Assembly (NCBI GenBank): GCA_963513935.1
Contig: OY740772.1
Span: forward strand, 13,300,098 to 13,364,097
From: Aphrophora alni
Lineage: Eukaryota > Arthropoda > Insecta > Hemiptera > Aphrophoridae
Direction of reading: 5' to 3'
Length of the DNA: 64,000 nt
Every line of letters starts with the position of its first letter. Positions within the stretch are counted from its first letter, which is position 1. Under the pieces are notes generated by a model. That model saw nothing but the letters and a program-made list of their open reading frames with translations, searched no databases and was not told the origin of the DNA. Positions 37,101 to 59,960 of the stretch are shown here, piece after piece. Position numbers and translations under genes: made by a program.

Positions 37101-37909
37101 ATGCAATATCGCTATTCAAGTCATCTGTGATTTTGCAGAAAATAAAAATCCAATGTGCAATGAGTATACGCCTTCACTTACAATCAACTGATGCTCTCCT
37201 CAGGTAAAAAAAAATTCATGCATGCACATGAAGGAACACTATCTCACAACAGAAGTCGCCTCCCATGTTACATTTTTTCCTTCAAAAACAACTTTAATGA
37301 GCTCAAAGGACAATAAACGTTTATTTCTATGAAAAACTTTACAACAGTTTTTCACCCATCACATAACTTTCTCTATAGCCTACTACTGATGGGTCCATTT
37401 GTCTGTGCGCGCGGCTTTCTATGCCACGGCGGGGAAGAGTGGAGTGGTTATTGCTCATTTCCAAAAACATGTGGTCCCGCACGGCGCGACGGACGTAGAT
37501 TATTCACCTGTCTTCAATGTAGCTTCGAGTTGTTTGTAAACATCATGTTTCTATATGCACTACAAATCTTGTAAACTGTAATTATATGTCGCGAAAGGTA
37601 GACAAACATAGTTGGGTGAGCGAGCCCTACTTTTACAGAACGGCTAGTAGCGTCAGAGCCGCGCGCACAGACAAATGGTCCCATCAGTACATATATATGA
37701 GAAAGTAAAAAAAAAATTTTTTTTTTAATAATACAATTTAAGTGAATCTTAGTTATCCTATTTTTACTGTTTAAAAACAATCTGTTCTTTAATCTATTTC
37801 AGGAACCTTAGCAGGACACGAAAACCGTATTACTTCTTTGAGTGTATCTCCAAGTGGACTAGCAATCGCAACATGCTCTTGGGATAACCATGTTAGGATT
37901 TGGGGTTAA
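25496..37909 (+). CDS. Gbeta76C: G-protein beta subunit, visual (Gbeta76C) type, complete
   Basis: Coding exons: 25496-25564, 25693-25838, 27972-28105, 30013-30178, 32362-32563, 35816-36032, 37803-37909. All junctions are GT..AG and keep frame. The joined product is 346 residues, the usual length for this subtype. Residues 1-45 form the helical Ggamma-binding coil (start [20 protein letters not shown]). A seven-bladed WD40 propeller follows. Visible blade marks include GH 57-58, WD 86-87, YD 128-129, WD 175-176, WD 217-218, YD 259-260, WD 303-304 and a final RIWG. Known role: with Ggamma it carries Gq-type alpha subunits in rhodopsin signalling at the photoreceptor membrane. Subtype is inferred from the MPK.DPET start, the residue 346 end and remembered similarity to fly Gbeta76C rather than Gbeta13F. 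An acceptor-like site at 25477-25478 implies a further upstream 5' UTR exon. Confidence 0.93.
25693..25838 (+). CDS. Gbeta76C: Gbeta coding exon 2
   Basis: Residues 24-71 plus two bases of Arg72. Holds the rest of the coil and the first strand of blade 1 ([17 protein letters not shown]). Acceptor ttttgtag|, donor AG|gtgggt. Confidence 0.92.
26390..26625 (+). pseudogene. CR1/L2-like LINE RT C-terminal remnant in Gbeta intron 2
   Basis: Broken frames give [19 protein letters not shown] and, after a shift, SLFFVKM. The order 'QK-A-RL-AG ... LFFVK' matches the thumb and linker region of LINE ORF2 proteins. Stops are present and it is short. Confidence 0.4.
27490..27810 (-). repeat. Dispersed repeat family B in Gbeta intron 2
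   Basis: Inverted relative of 15280-15870 and 43360-44110. It shares the 'ttttagtaaaatat.aagatt' block (27596-27616), the 'tcgcaagtaaaaaa' block and 'attaatcaaata..attta'. Confidence 0.5.
27972..28105 (+). CDS. Gbeta76C: Gbeta coding exon 3
   Basis: Residues 72-116, including [16 protein letters not shown] (end of blade 1) and [14 protein letters not shown]. Acceptor gttacag|, donor TTG|gtgagt, phase 1. Confidence 0.92.
28106..30012 (+). other. Gbeta intron 3, nothing recognised
   Basis: AT-rich intron. Open frames at 28734-29027 and 29476-29676 have no recognisable domain or splice sites. Confidence 0.45.
30013..30178 (+). CDS. Gbeta76C: Gbeta coding exon 4
   Basis: Residues 117-171, including [16 protein letters not shown] and [14 protein letters not shown], both highly conserved in Gbeta. 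Acceptor attttcag|, donor AAAGT|gtaagt. Confidence 0.92.
30773..30913. repeat. Small inverted-repeat element in Gbeta intron 4
   Basis: 20-bp perfect inverted repeats ('aagagtagttccgtttcaat' at 30773-30792 and its complement at 30894-30913) around ~100 bases. Size and form fit a small MITE. No clear target duplication. Confidence 0.6.
31137..31196. repeat. (TA)n microsatellite
   Basis: About 29 TA units in Gbeta intron 4. It borders a less AT-rich segment (31200-31510) that is non-coding and unexplained and may be part of a mobile element. Confidence 0.95.
31868..32105 (+). repeat. Dispersed repeat family A in Gbeta intron 4
   Basis: Phrases 'aatactgtaatagtgtcagg', 'gatctgataggaaagatgaa', 'gagggatctaacctaagag', 'gatccagct' and 'cccctgaggga' match the other family A copies in order. 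Confidence 0.65.
32362..32563 (+). CDS. Gbeta76C: Gbeta coding exon 5
   Basis: Residues 172-239, including [20 protein letters not shown] and [15 protein letters not shown], the regions that contact Galpha in known structures. Acceptor ggttttag|, donor TGT|gtacgt, phase 0. Confidence 0.93.
32835..33112 (+). repeat. Dispersed repeat family A in Gbeta intron 5
   Basis: A near-full copy: 'cttggtcatcatcgctatta', 'agccctcgaatactctaata', 'gatctgataagaaag', 'caacctaagactacat', 'gatccagctaggtccctcag' and 'gcctctgaggg'. This is the best copy for building a consensus. Confidence 0.65.
33370..33720 (-). pseudogene. Non-LTR retrotransposon C-terminal remnant
   Basis: The - strand reads [20 protein letters not shown], then [20 protein letters not shown] before a stop. 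The C-x-x-x..QHVV-x-CP spacing is the zinc-knuckle-like end of many LINE ORF2 proteins. In-frame stops upstream mark a dead fragment. It sits antisense in Gbeta intron 5. Confidence 0.45.
34674..35435. mobile_element. pogo-like MITE (TA-flanked), host to a nested element
   Basis: TA flanks at 34672-34673 and 35436-35437. Termini CAGTAGTCTTTCATAAATCC and (complement) CAGTAGACTCTCATAAATTC. The CAGTAG start and TA duplication fit pogo/Tigger-type elements, and the elements at 48803 and 57273 also start CAGTAG. It is non-coding and interrupted by 34859-35179. Confidence 0.75.
34855..35183. mobile_element. TTAA-flanked MITE nested in a pogo-like MITE
   Basis: TTAA at 34855-34858 and 35180-35183 flank 321 bp with termini CACGTTCGCTACCA and TGGTAGCGAAAGTG, a 14-bp inverted repeat with one mismatch. 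TTAA duplication is the piggyBac hallmark. The interior is much richer in GC and CpG than the surroundings and has several short palindromes. No transposase. Confidence 0.75.
35816..36032 (+). CDS. Gbeta76C: Gbeta coding exon 6
   Basis: Residues 240-311, including [20 protein letters not shown] and [15 protein letters not shown]. Acceptor ttttacag|, donor AATG|gtaatt, phase 1. Confidence 0.93.
36033..37385 (+). other. Gbeta intron 6, repeat fragments
   Basis: No exon. 36240-36370 loosely repeats 34060-34160 ('caaatgaag', 'aggtgac.tc', 'aacctgtgag.aag'). 'cacccatcacataactttct' near 37357 is a family B end. Confidence 0.4.
37384..37689. mobile_element. TA-flanked MITE with 31-bp inverted ends in Gbeta intron 6
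   Basis: The element is 37386-37687 (302 bp) with TA on both sides. Terminal repeats start CTGATGGG and run 31 bases with one mismatch, including GTCTGTGCGCGCGGCT, a CpG-rich stretch rare in this window. It sits next to a family B end and about 115 bases before the last Gbeta exon. Confidence 0.8.
37803..37909 (+). CDS. Gbeta76C: Gbeta coding exon 7 and stop
   Basis: Residues 312-346 and TAA. It carries [15 protein letters not shown] and [13 protein letters not shown], which close the propeller. Acceptor ctatttcag|. Confidence 0.93.
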
Positions 37910-38113
37910 GTTCTCCTTCAATTAGAAATTTAACTCTTAGCCTTACAGCGTAGTATATCATATGTTTAACATAATAATTCCAACATGGTTTTAGAATATT
38001 GAAAGATGGATTGTCTTTTTTACATTTATATTTTTGTTATGTGTATTAATATCACAGGTCTTGTTTGGCACAAAGTGCAGATATAAGTTTATATTTTCAT
38101 TTATGAAAAATTC

Positions 38114-38119
38114 AATAAA
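38114..38119 (+). terminator. Candidate poly(A) signal for Gbeta
   Basis: AATAAA 205 bases after the stop. A second AATAAA lies at 38241-38246 and more near 38345. The one used cannot be told from sequence. Confidence 0.4.
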
Positions 38120-38349
38120 TCTGTTTGTTTCTTTTTGAAATACAAACAAGATATTACGATACAGAACTTTCAAAGTTCTTTAACATTAACAAGTTTACAA
38201 TTATAATCTATGAATCAAATTTGACTAAATTCCAACTAATAATAAAGTTACTGTACTATTCTCTGTTTCATGTTTAGTTCGGAATGGGCCTATAAATATA
38301 ACAGCTATACATAATATATAAAACTGTGCATATTCTGAAAGAAAAAATA

Positions 38350-40780
38350 AAATAAAACTGATAATCTTCCTTTTTAAAAGTGAAGATAGTTTTGTGTATC
38401 AGCTTGACTCTATCATTATTATTAGGAGTTCATGGCTGATTTGGTGTGGTACATGGAAGGGATCACTTATGGACCATGGCTCTGGGTATGGTGTCTATAG
38501 TGTTTCACTTGAATTTGTCTTGGGCCTAGCGATGCACTGTATTGTATTTCAAGTTGAAATACTGGGTATTCTACCTTACATAGGAGTATAAAGGGTTTAC
38601 CAGAGTATGTGAATTCTGATCCTGATGGACTGTCAGTCTGCTTTTGAAGAGCTTGATTCAGTTGAAGTTAACTCCTATCCCTAGCAATGTTACCATGTCT
38701 CTACATAGTACTTAAGATGGGTGCTAGAATTCAAGACACCGAGGGGAATGAGAAGGGCGACATCCTAGTTTTTAGTGATAATTCTCTTAATTTTGTGTTG
38801 CAAAAACGAATCTGAGTATCATTAATTTTAAGTCTACAAACAGTGGTTTAATTTAGGACCTACAGGTGAACAGTTATTACCTAAAATTTGTTTCAGTCAA
38901 TAATTCTTTCCAAATGTTAGTTTCTATACAGTTTGGAAAGGAGTAAAAAGGTTTTCAGAGCTTTAATGAAGTTTTTCTTAAGAATGATTTTAAAAGCTGA
39001 AAACTAAACCTTCATAGACTGAAATCATTTTTATTTTTCATAAAAAGCTATTTAAATTAAAGCTGTTACTGTTGATTTTTTAAATATTAAGGGTGTTTTA
39101 AATACACTTTTAGTATTTAAATTATAGAAAAACACTTGTAAATGTCGATTTTAAATCTGCACATATTATGTTATTGTGGGATGTGTATGACATATAAGTT
39201 AAAAATTAACAGCACCAAACTTTTTGACATTTGAAAATTGGTTACCATTTAGAAATGTAACGATTGATTTTTATGCTTAAAATGAAATGGTCAAATTGTT
39301 TCTATTACGAACCCTGTACACCATCATTTTGACACAAACATCATCTAAAACACACAAAAATATAATATTTATAGTCAGGCATAATTGAAATTACTACAAA
39401 TGCATGGGGTTGGTGGACATTTAATGATCTTGGATATTTGTGTTTCTGAGATGAAGATCGTATAGCTAGCATTTCTATTTTATAAATTAGATCAAGGAAT
39501 CAATTTATTTCCTTATAAAACACTTTACATTGATACAATTAAAGAAATTATCCCCACATGTAGAGCCTTTGTGTGGGAATGGTTCCGCTTGAATGTATCC
39601 AGAAAAGTTAAGTTTGTATAATAATTATAAATTTCCCTATACTAGTAGGGACAAAACTTCAGAAAAAAATTTAAATACAATGGATTCACAAGAACAAACA
39701 TGTATATATAGACTGGCTCAAACAGATGCTCAAAGATCTGAAACTTCAAAAACGTTGAAAAAAAAGTGAAATTTCTACCTATTTATAATTTTACCTGTTC
39801 AATCTCCTCTCTCACAACTTGGTACAACCATTCCTTGATAGCTTTTTTTATACACAATAAAAAAAAAACTAACATTTTAAAACTATTTAACTTCCTATTG
39901 TGTTTAAACAAAGTTATCAAGATTTTGAAAAGACGCCTTATTAAATAAACAATGTGACCTGTACAAAGTTTCATATAAATTCAAATAAAACTATAAAATC
40001 TATGCCAGTGGTTGAATGAAAGTATTAGATTACATTTTACAATCTCGCTAAAAGAACGCTATGATAGTTTAAAAAAAAAAAAACTCTAATAACTGTTTTT
40101 ATAATATAATTAATAGCGTTAAATTATAATATAATTTAAGCTATATCCTAAAATTTGACATAGCTTCCAGGATTATTATCATAACATACTTCTTCTATTA
40201 TCTGTTTTGATATTTTCTATGTAAAGATGTATAAATATGTGTCAAAAATATAACTACCAATATATATTTTAAAAACCCTACTATGTAACAGTATTTGTTG
40301 TCAGATAGACTTTTTGAAATGATTTTTAATAACAATAGAATTGATTGTAGTAGATATTTTAAAAGTTTAGATCACTTATATTTTATCTTATAAAGAACCC
40401 TTAATTATTAACTAATAAAAATTAATTATGAAATCGCGTTAATCTTTATAAGCATATATATATTATGGTACTTATATTTATGATTAAGTTTGATTTGTTT
40501 ATAGAATTTGTCGTCATTTGTAATAATGTACATTGTTGAAAATAAATAATTTATGCAAAATACAACTTAATAATTAGATATTTTATATTATTCCATTGAT
40601 TGCCTACTAGTACTTATAATGTAAGCTATACTAGGTAATTGTCAAATCAGAGGTGGATGTGAACTATGTCTAATTGAGACTCTTTTTGTTGTGTCCACAG
40701 CCTTAAGTTGGTTATTTTGACAGTTTTCAAACGAAACTGTTCTCTGTAAAAGTAAAAATTAGTTTTGTTTATTGTTTGAA
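38350..40780. other. Intergenic, no gene seen
   Basis: Downstream of Gbeta. Stops in all frames. Short open frames (for example 38394-38591 and 39766-39974) have no coding signs. Confidence 0.5.
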
Positions 40781-41420
40781 AAAAAGGTGAAGATCCCTTT
40801 ACCGTTGTAGATCCCTCGGGATTGCTAAACCCATACTCACTATAAATAAGCCCCTGAGGATAAGTTAAAAAAAGTTAAAAGAGAAGAGCCTTGTAGAGTA
40901 GGATGCTTGGAAAAAATCAGAAAAGAAGTTGGAATACTCTTTAATCAAGCAAAAACTTAGTAATGTGTGAAAGAATATAAAGATGCTCTTACTGATTATA
41001 ATAAAGAGATCAGATGTAAAAAGAGGTGAGAGGAAGCTCTTATTTGAGAGTGTGATAAAACACTGATCGCAACTTGTTACAAGGCTCTGTAGACGGGTTA
41101 CTGCCCACTGAGATATCACCTCCAGAAAATAAGATTGGTTAAGCAGGACCCCCCTACTGGTTTTGTTTCAATGGGAAGGAGTCAGCAGAACATCCTCTGT
41201 GCAAGTGTGAAGTATTTGCTCAAAGAGTGAATTCAGTAAGCCATATGTGGTCCCTAAAGATTTTGAGATACCGATCCTCACTGGTTTCCTTAAAAAAACA
41301 AGGTAAGGGATCAAAAGTAGTCAGGTGACCTTCCACAATAGATCCATAAGGGATGCGGTGGAAAAGGGCCTATGTGGGGCCTTCAACAACCTTCCAAAAA
41401 CAAACAAAAAAGTCTAATAC
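40780..41420 (+). pseudogene. LINE (R1/Jockey-group) linker-region remnant with family A piece
   Basis: 40780-40862 is the family A end ('gaagatccctttaccg' ... 'agcccctgagga'). From ~40940 one + frame reads LFNQAKT, then EYKDALTDYNKEIRCKKR, CYKAL and TGYCPLRYHLQKIRLVKQDP, with five stops. The order 'Y-x-x-AL-x-x-YNK-EIR-x-x-KR ... KAL' is typical of the endonuclease-RT linker in arthropod LINEs. Dead copy. Confidence 0.45.
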
Positions 41421-41726
41421 AAGATTTGGCGAGAATGTATCCAACTATAATAATTCACAGGCTTAACTAACTAATACTGTACTTGTAGCTATGCGAGCCA
41501 CAAAAGTCCATTTAAATAGTTGTTCTTATTTATAATATTAAAAATACAAAGTATAATAAAAAACCATTCACCTCATTTCCTAAAGTTTTGTGGGATATTC
41601 TAATACTTAATTTTAATGTGGTACTTCTTAAAACAATTGTCTAAACGTAAAGGTAATGAGCATTTCCAGCTAGACTATACTTTTGGTCATAATCATACAA
41701 ATTAAAAAAATTGTTTTTATTCACCG

Positions 41727-42135
41727 GATGTGGAATCCTTCTGGTTTTCCTCTTTCAATGTACACTACAAGGAACACTTCACTGAATTTATTTTTAACGA
41801 ATTTATCAGATGCAAAGTTATTATTTTCGGTCACTATCAAATTCCCAAAATCGTCACCTATGAATTAAAAAAATCAACTGTACAGCTAGTAAAACTTACA
41901 CTTGTATTTAGGAGAACAACAACAATGTTTTTAGGAAAATTAGGATTATCTTTCTAATCATACAATGTCAAACACTACTTATTTCCTAGCCTAGTCCTAC
42001 CAGCAATCACCACCTGCATGAAGCGCATTTCTTCTTCATTTTCACTGAGACATTCTTAACTATTTACAAATTCACTTTCACTATCACATTCATTAAAATC
42101 AATATCACTTAACATAAAACCCATCGTCAATAAGC
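41727..42135 (-). pseudogene. Unrecognised coding-like remnant
   Basis: The - strand carries three coding-like blocks: MGFMLSDIDFNECDSESEF (from ~42125, then a stop), KDNPNFPKNIVVVLLNTSVS to ~41868, and, one frame over, GDDFGNLIVTENNN through SEVFLVVYIERGKPEGFHIR to a TGA at ~41727. AATAAA overlaps that stop (TGAATAAA). A T-rich tract with 'ttcatag' precedes the last block, so it could be a spliced exon or a one-base frameshift. The acidic start recalls transposase N-termini, but I do not recognise the family. Confidence 0.3.
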
Positions 42136-43355
42136 TGATCGATTTAACTATTGTGTAAATTACAGTTTGTCATGTCTACATCAGCACGCAAGAATAGGAT
42201 AAATCATGGATTAGTTGAAATAAAACAAAAATTTACACAATCTTCCTATCACAAATAACCAAACATATGGTTCAAAAATAAAAGCTATTTGAATAGAAGT
42301 GAAGAAACTAGATATTAGTGCAGTTGCATTATTTAGTTTGCACCGCACAGTACAGTAACGGCAGTAATATCAAACAACTAATATTTACCGTCTGACATAC
42401 TGATAATACAATAATGGAATATATAAACTGTAATAATAGTATATAACTTTTTCTTTTTTTTAATTCGTACACTTGGTCACTTTTATATTATTTTATTGCT
42501 TATTGTTTATATTTAAAATGAAACAAAAATATCATAAAGAAACAGTATTCATAGATTTCACACGACAGTTCACAGTATAATAATTTTCCAACATACTAAC
42601 AAAATAAATACTGGTTAAGTAAGTTGAAAGAAAACACAAACGAAACCTACTATATCACTATTATTACTAATATTACTACTAATATTAGAATCAACATTCA
42701 ACTCTTACACTTTAAATGTTAACGTAGACTGTACACTGTTAGCTATAAGCAAGAACTGTGAGAACGTGAATGAGCAGTGCTATGTTATTGGTTAGTTTGG
42801 GAAATACATTAATCAACATCAGCGGTTTACACATTTCTTCATCAACAGTGTTTAGCGTTGAGAGAGAGGTCAAAATTGAAATTAACTGTTATTGGACACA
42901 GCCCTAATTGGCTAACTACAGAACTGTTCTGTAGTAGAACCTCAATGAATTAAGGTTAATAAGGAATAAAGAAATTTGTTTTGTTTAAAAAAATCAATTT
43001 ATTAACAACCTAAATATTACTATTAAGCCCTGTACAATTATAATGTAATAAATTCATAACAAACAATAGTCATTCTACCATCAACAGTCCAAAAAGAAAT
43101 ATAATAGAACTTATCCCTGAGACTTGAACTATTGATGGGTAGATAATAAAAGATCCAGTTCTTTCTGATTTGCTAGCTGATTATAAGAATAACTTCAAAC
43201 CATAATTCTTGGAAAGAAGGTCACCAATATAAGTGGTTATGATTCTTAGAGGCTCCATTCGACTAACTTGATTAAAATGTTACAGCTGATTTTTATAAAA
43301 TAGAATTGGCATTACGAAATAAAATTATCGATCAATTGATTCTAGATCACGTAAA
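42136..43355. other. Intergenic, nothing recognised
   Basis: AT-rich, stops in all frames, no repeat boundary noticed. Confidence 0.4.
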
Positions 43356-43359
43356 ATAA

Positions 43360-44110
43360 ATTGTGCACAAACTTTCTCGCTCACACATCACCAAAACAAA
43401 AATGTCTGTTTGGTAGTTGTCAATCAAAAAATGAAAATAAACCATGGACACAGTCTTAGAAAAAATATTTAAATTGAGACTTTTGTGATTGGGCCAAAAA
43501 CACGTCCTCAGTGTAAATTCTTGTTGATTAAAATTGAGCTTTTAATGACGGCAGTTAAGATTCATTTTCAGTATTTGTCAATTTTTTATTCCAGAACCGT
43601 AATAATTTTGCACACAGGTTTGGGTTATTAATATTCATATTTTACTAAAAATATGAACAAAATTTGTAGAACTGATTTTATGTTTTTAAGTCATGGTTGA
43701 CTTTTTTTTTTTACCAATCACTCATGAACTAGTATTATTAAAGGTATGGCGACTATAATTGTTTTGTTTGAATCCTTAGAGGCTACAAGGCTACATACAC
43801 TTGAGCGAAATTCAATCAAAGTCGTTATAAACGATTTTGAGGAAATTATAATTTTGTGTTTTACCTTAAACTACCCCCAAATTTTGAGATATAAAAAAGT
43901 CCCGAGATATAGTAAAAATGCACAAAATAGGATTAAAATCGGTCCATGCTTTTGGGCTGTAAAATAATGCACATACAAGAGACAGACATTCCAAAAATCA
44001 CTTTATGGACTCGGGGGACCTCAAAACACATATATCAGCAAAAAACTCAACATCAATTTTTTGACCCATCACATAACATTCTATGTACATATGTGAAAAA
44101 CTAAAATAAT
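43360..44110 (+). repeat. Dispersed repeat family B, longest copy
   Basis: Starts 'cacaaactttctcgctcaca' (43366) and ends 'gacccatcacataacattct' (~44068). It keeps 'gattaaaattgagcttttaa', 'ttttgcacac.ggtttgggtt' and 'tatatcagcaaaaaactcaa'. The 73-codon open frame at 43746-43967 is inside the repeat and not supported as a gene. Confidence 0.6.
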
Positions 44111-45059
44111 GGTATAGTTTGTGATATAAATATTATACATATATAACCAATCTAAACTAACTTAAAATTACCTTAATTAAATGCAACCAAGGTTTAAGAA
44201 CAAATTTGTATTTAATAAAAAGATTTTCTCAGAAAAGGATTTTAGTGTTTTTATTCTGAATAATTTTATTGACTCAAGTCACAATGTGTGCTTTCATGCA
44301 AATAAAAGCGTTTACCTACAATAACAATGCATCAATAAACTCTTTGCATTATCATTATGACAATTAATTGTACTGCTTTTATTTAACTAAAAAGTACAAC
44401 AAATCTTCCTACTAAATATTGTTTCTAAATGAATCTATGTTATTATTGTTTTGATTATAAATTTATATTAAACAAGTAAACATTATTAACCAATATTCTA
44501 ACCAAGATTGCAACAAATAATAGAAGAACATTGCATCTCTTTGGTTTGGTTTAAACAATACTTACTAAAGTTATAAATAAATTTACAGATATATATCTTT
44601 GAACAGTTTGTTAAACTACTTTTTTTTCTTAATGGAATATACTTTTATAAAGTACTGAATTTGTTGTAGCTTTATGTATGAACATGTTTTATGCATGTTA
44701 TATAAAACAACAAAATAATATCACAATTTATAAATTACCGAAATGTTGTCAAACAGATGAAATTAAAACAGAATTTGAGTTCTGTAATCATAAAACCTTA
44801 CATGTCCAAACTACGTGTCGTGCTGACAAAGCCCATTCAATTACTCTCCTCTATTTTAATGGTATTTTTGAAGATATTACCTGGAAAATAAAATAAAATT
44901 GAAATTGGTCCAATATTTAAAAAAAAAAAATAAAATCTGAATAGAAAATTGTAGACAACCATTTGACTGATTTTGATAAGGTGAAAATTCTGAGGGAAAA
45001 AATTCTCACAATTCAAAATATTCCTTGGTAATTTTATTAAACCATTATAACTATATATA

Positions 45060-45829
45060 GAAGTGTCGGATGACTAACTAATGCTTATTAGTCACGCCTC
45101 ACTGAATGCTCTAAAATTGAACCAATTTACGTTATTTGTGAAAATATTTTACACTATTACCATCATCATAATTAGACAAACAAATCAGTGTTTGTCTCAT
45201 GTCAATCGGCTACATTAAGCCCTAGAACTAAATGGGTTTGCCTTTAAACTATCTAACACAAATTTGTCCGGTAGTGCTATTTAGAAATAAATAATCAGAC
45301 TGTCATGTGTGAAAGCCGAATTTTTGAATTTGGCAGAACCTTTCTAAACATCAGCCGATAGATATGGTTTCTCACGCTGGACAAAAATTTAAGATTGTCC
45401 CTTTAGCACTGTTATTTGAATCCCATTGAATAGACTTGGTCAAAAATAAAGAATAATGTCGCACTGCACAATGTTTCTTATAACATAAATATATGATGTG
45501 GAGATTATGTTGAATAATAACATAACAAATCTGTCACTCGAAACGTGGAAGAGGTTTGTTAAACATGTAAGAAAACTTCAGGATTCATTGTGGAAATTGG
45601 ACAACACTGTTGATAAAACATTGTTTTACAGATGAAAATCTCATTGATGTGAGCCTCAACAGTTTAAAGTGGTTCAGATGACACCGAAAGCAACGGTGAA
45701 CAAAACGAAAGTGAAATCATGGCCAATGAATTTCTCTCAGAAGCCAACTGAAAGACTGAGAAAAAATGTACTGTAAACTTTCAAATAAGATGGAAATTTA
45801 TTATAAATATTATCTGATATATAATTATG

Positions 45830-45885
<56 letters not shown>

Positions 45886-46150
45886 AAATAATTAATATTA
45901 AGAGAATCTGATTATTAATTTACAAATAGCGATACTGGACAAATTCGTGTGAGAGAGTATAAAGACAAACACAGTGTTTCTTAGGAGTATTGACATGAGA
46001 CAAACACTGATTTGTTTGCCTAATGATGATGATGGCAATACTGTAAACTATTTTCACAAAAAACGTAGATTGATTCAATTTTTGTTTTCAAATGGGCCAT
46101 TCGGCAAGGCATGACTAATGAGCATCAGTATGTCGCTCGATTCTTTCTAT
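45060..46150. mobile_element. Non-autonomous element with ~150-bp inverted arms
   Basis: 45060-45212 and 45985-46150 are imperfect reverse complements. Shared phrases include 'caaacaaatcagtgtttgtc', 'tcatgtcaat', 'accatcatcat' and 'cattagtca.gcc'. The centre (~770 bp) has a (TA)n tract (45832-45881) and no intact frame. Exact ends and target duplication were not resolved. Confidence 0.65.
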
Positions 46151-46169
46151 CATCCCCTGATCTTCCAGC

Positions 46170-47339
46170 CAGGTAGGCTTGCTTCAACTAAGCAAGAGAC
46201 AGGATTTAAAGACCCTAGAACCAACAATTTTTTTGAATTCTGAGAATGTTTCCCCTCGGAATTGTTACCCTGAATACAAAGTGTTAATTATTTATTAAAT
46301 TGTAATGGTACAGTTAAGGATAGGGGTATATTTATAATAGTGTATAGAACTAGACTGAATTAAACCTGGATAACCTAATCTAGACAATGGAGCATTTAAA
46401 ATAAAATACAGAGATAAACTTTTAGAATCTCTTATTTTTAGTAATTTAAAAAAAGAGATTTATCATAATAATGAAAATTAAACAAATTAACCTTAATAAT
46501 TATTCCAAATGTAAGGTCACTGATAGGTTACAAATGTACACAAAAAGATTTGGAATTTTAAATATCCAAATTAATAGTGTTTTCATGATGGGATAAATGT
46601 CAAAAGTGGTTTTGAGGCTATCTAAAATTGTTAGTTGTGATTAAATATTGAATACAATATAAAGTAGTGTAGATGGAAATAAACAGAAGCAGGTCATGTG
46701 ATAGGGCACTAAACTTTATATTAATTTTGGTTGGTACACAGTGTAGTGAAATCTGAAATTGTAAAATTATTAAAAATTTAAAAAATATATAAATACAATT
46801 AAAATGATTATGAAAACTAAAATTAAAATAAGAAACGATGGAAATGAAATATTTTGCAAGTTGAATAATTTTAAGAATAAAAATGGATTATGGTGAACCA
46901 GTTTATGGTGACCTCAAAGATCACTGAATTTTCTGTTCGGTCCAAAAATAAAGAATAACTGGTATTATGAACTTATGGATGTTGTACTCAATTACTAAGA
47001 AATACTTCTTTTATCAGTAACTTAGTTATCCTTTGACCTACAACAGAAATAATATAATCATATTCATTATTAAATTTATATATATTTGGTTTTGGAAAAC
47101 CAAAAGTGTTGTAGATATTTAACATTGGAAAATTTAAACATAGAAGAAAAAAAACAGAACAACAGACAGAAAACAAAATTTTTGAACATATGTTTATAGG
47201 AACTTTTTCCTCTATTTAACTACGCTGTATCAGTCTGAAATATTCCACGCTCGTAATGACTCACCCTGTATAGCCTACCTCCAGTAATCCCTAAAAATAC
47301 AATACAGTCAAACATTTAAAAAAAAAACCTCACCTGGTG
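46170..47339. other. Downstream of ATAD3, nothing coding
   Basis: AT-rich. A 'caccctgta' end near 47265 could be one terminus of a CAGGGTG-type MITE, but no partner end was found. Confidence 0.4.
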
Positions 47340-59227
<11,888 letters not shown>

Positions 59228-59544
59228 CTGAAAACAATTTCAATTAATTATAATTAAAGTGCTTATAATATGACAGAATTTTATGTTTAAGATTAGAGGA
59301 AACACATTTGGAAAAAATTGGAAACACATGTGAAGTGAATTTATTTTACAATATAAACATTGTGTGTATATATATATAGATGTTGTTACTGTTATTTTGA
59401 CACATACTCACTCTAACACTTAGTCCTTTTCCAGGTGTGTATATTCCCTGTCAGCAATGCTATGTAGTGAAAAAGAAAATAATAAATAAATTCGCTCAGG
59501 GACTGATTTTGATTTTTTTTTTTTTTTTTACGTAGTCTTGAGTT

Positions 59545-59640
59545 ATAGAACCTTCTCTTTCATCTTTACTATTGGGTCTCTCTTTAGCAACTCTTGTTCT
59601 TTTCTGACTCTAATGCTATTACAGGATTCGTAGACTAGGG
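59545..59640 (-). repeat. Dispersed repeat family A (partial)
   Basis: The complement shares 'cctgtaatagcattagagtc', 'agaaaagaacaagag' and 'aagactacg' with other copies. It directly precedes a family C copy. Confidence 0.5.
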
Positions 59641-59649
59641 GATATATAA

Positions 59650-59960
59650 ACACTCTTACAAGAATCATTGTTTGTATTTAATTGGAGTTTGTGTTGTTAT
59701 TTTGCTGTTTATTGACTTATGTTGGTTTTAAACTGAAGAATTTCATAAGAGTGAATATATAACACTATCTGACTTAATCTAATCTATTCAAGTTTGTGGG
59801 GGAAAAAAATGTAGATCAGTTTTGTAGTAGCAAGAATCACCACAAATAGGTTAGATTAAATTATTATATATAAATATAAAATACTAAAATTACAGTATTA
59901 TTTAAATTAGTTCCTGTTTGATGTACAAAAAAGTAGGGTCCATATAATATACAAGTACTG
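59650..59960 (+). repeat. Dispersed repeat family C, copy without the hAT insertion
   Basis: Collinear with 20768-21091 and in the same orientation. It runs through 'atatacaagtac' at 59948-59959, the point where the 20.8-kb copy carries the MITE. Confidence 0.7.

Noticed and set aside
36757..37207. Short + strand frames in Gbeta intron 6
   Set aside because: No in-phase splice sites; adding them would break the conserved propeller between exons 6 and 7.
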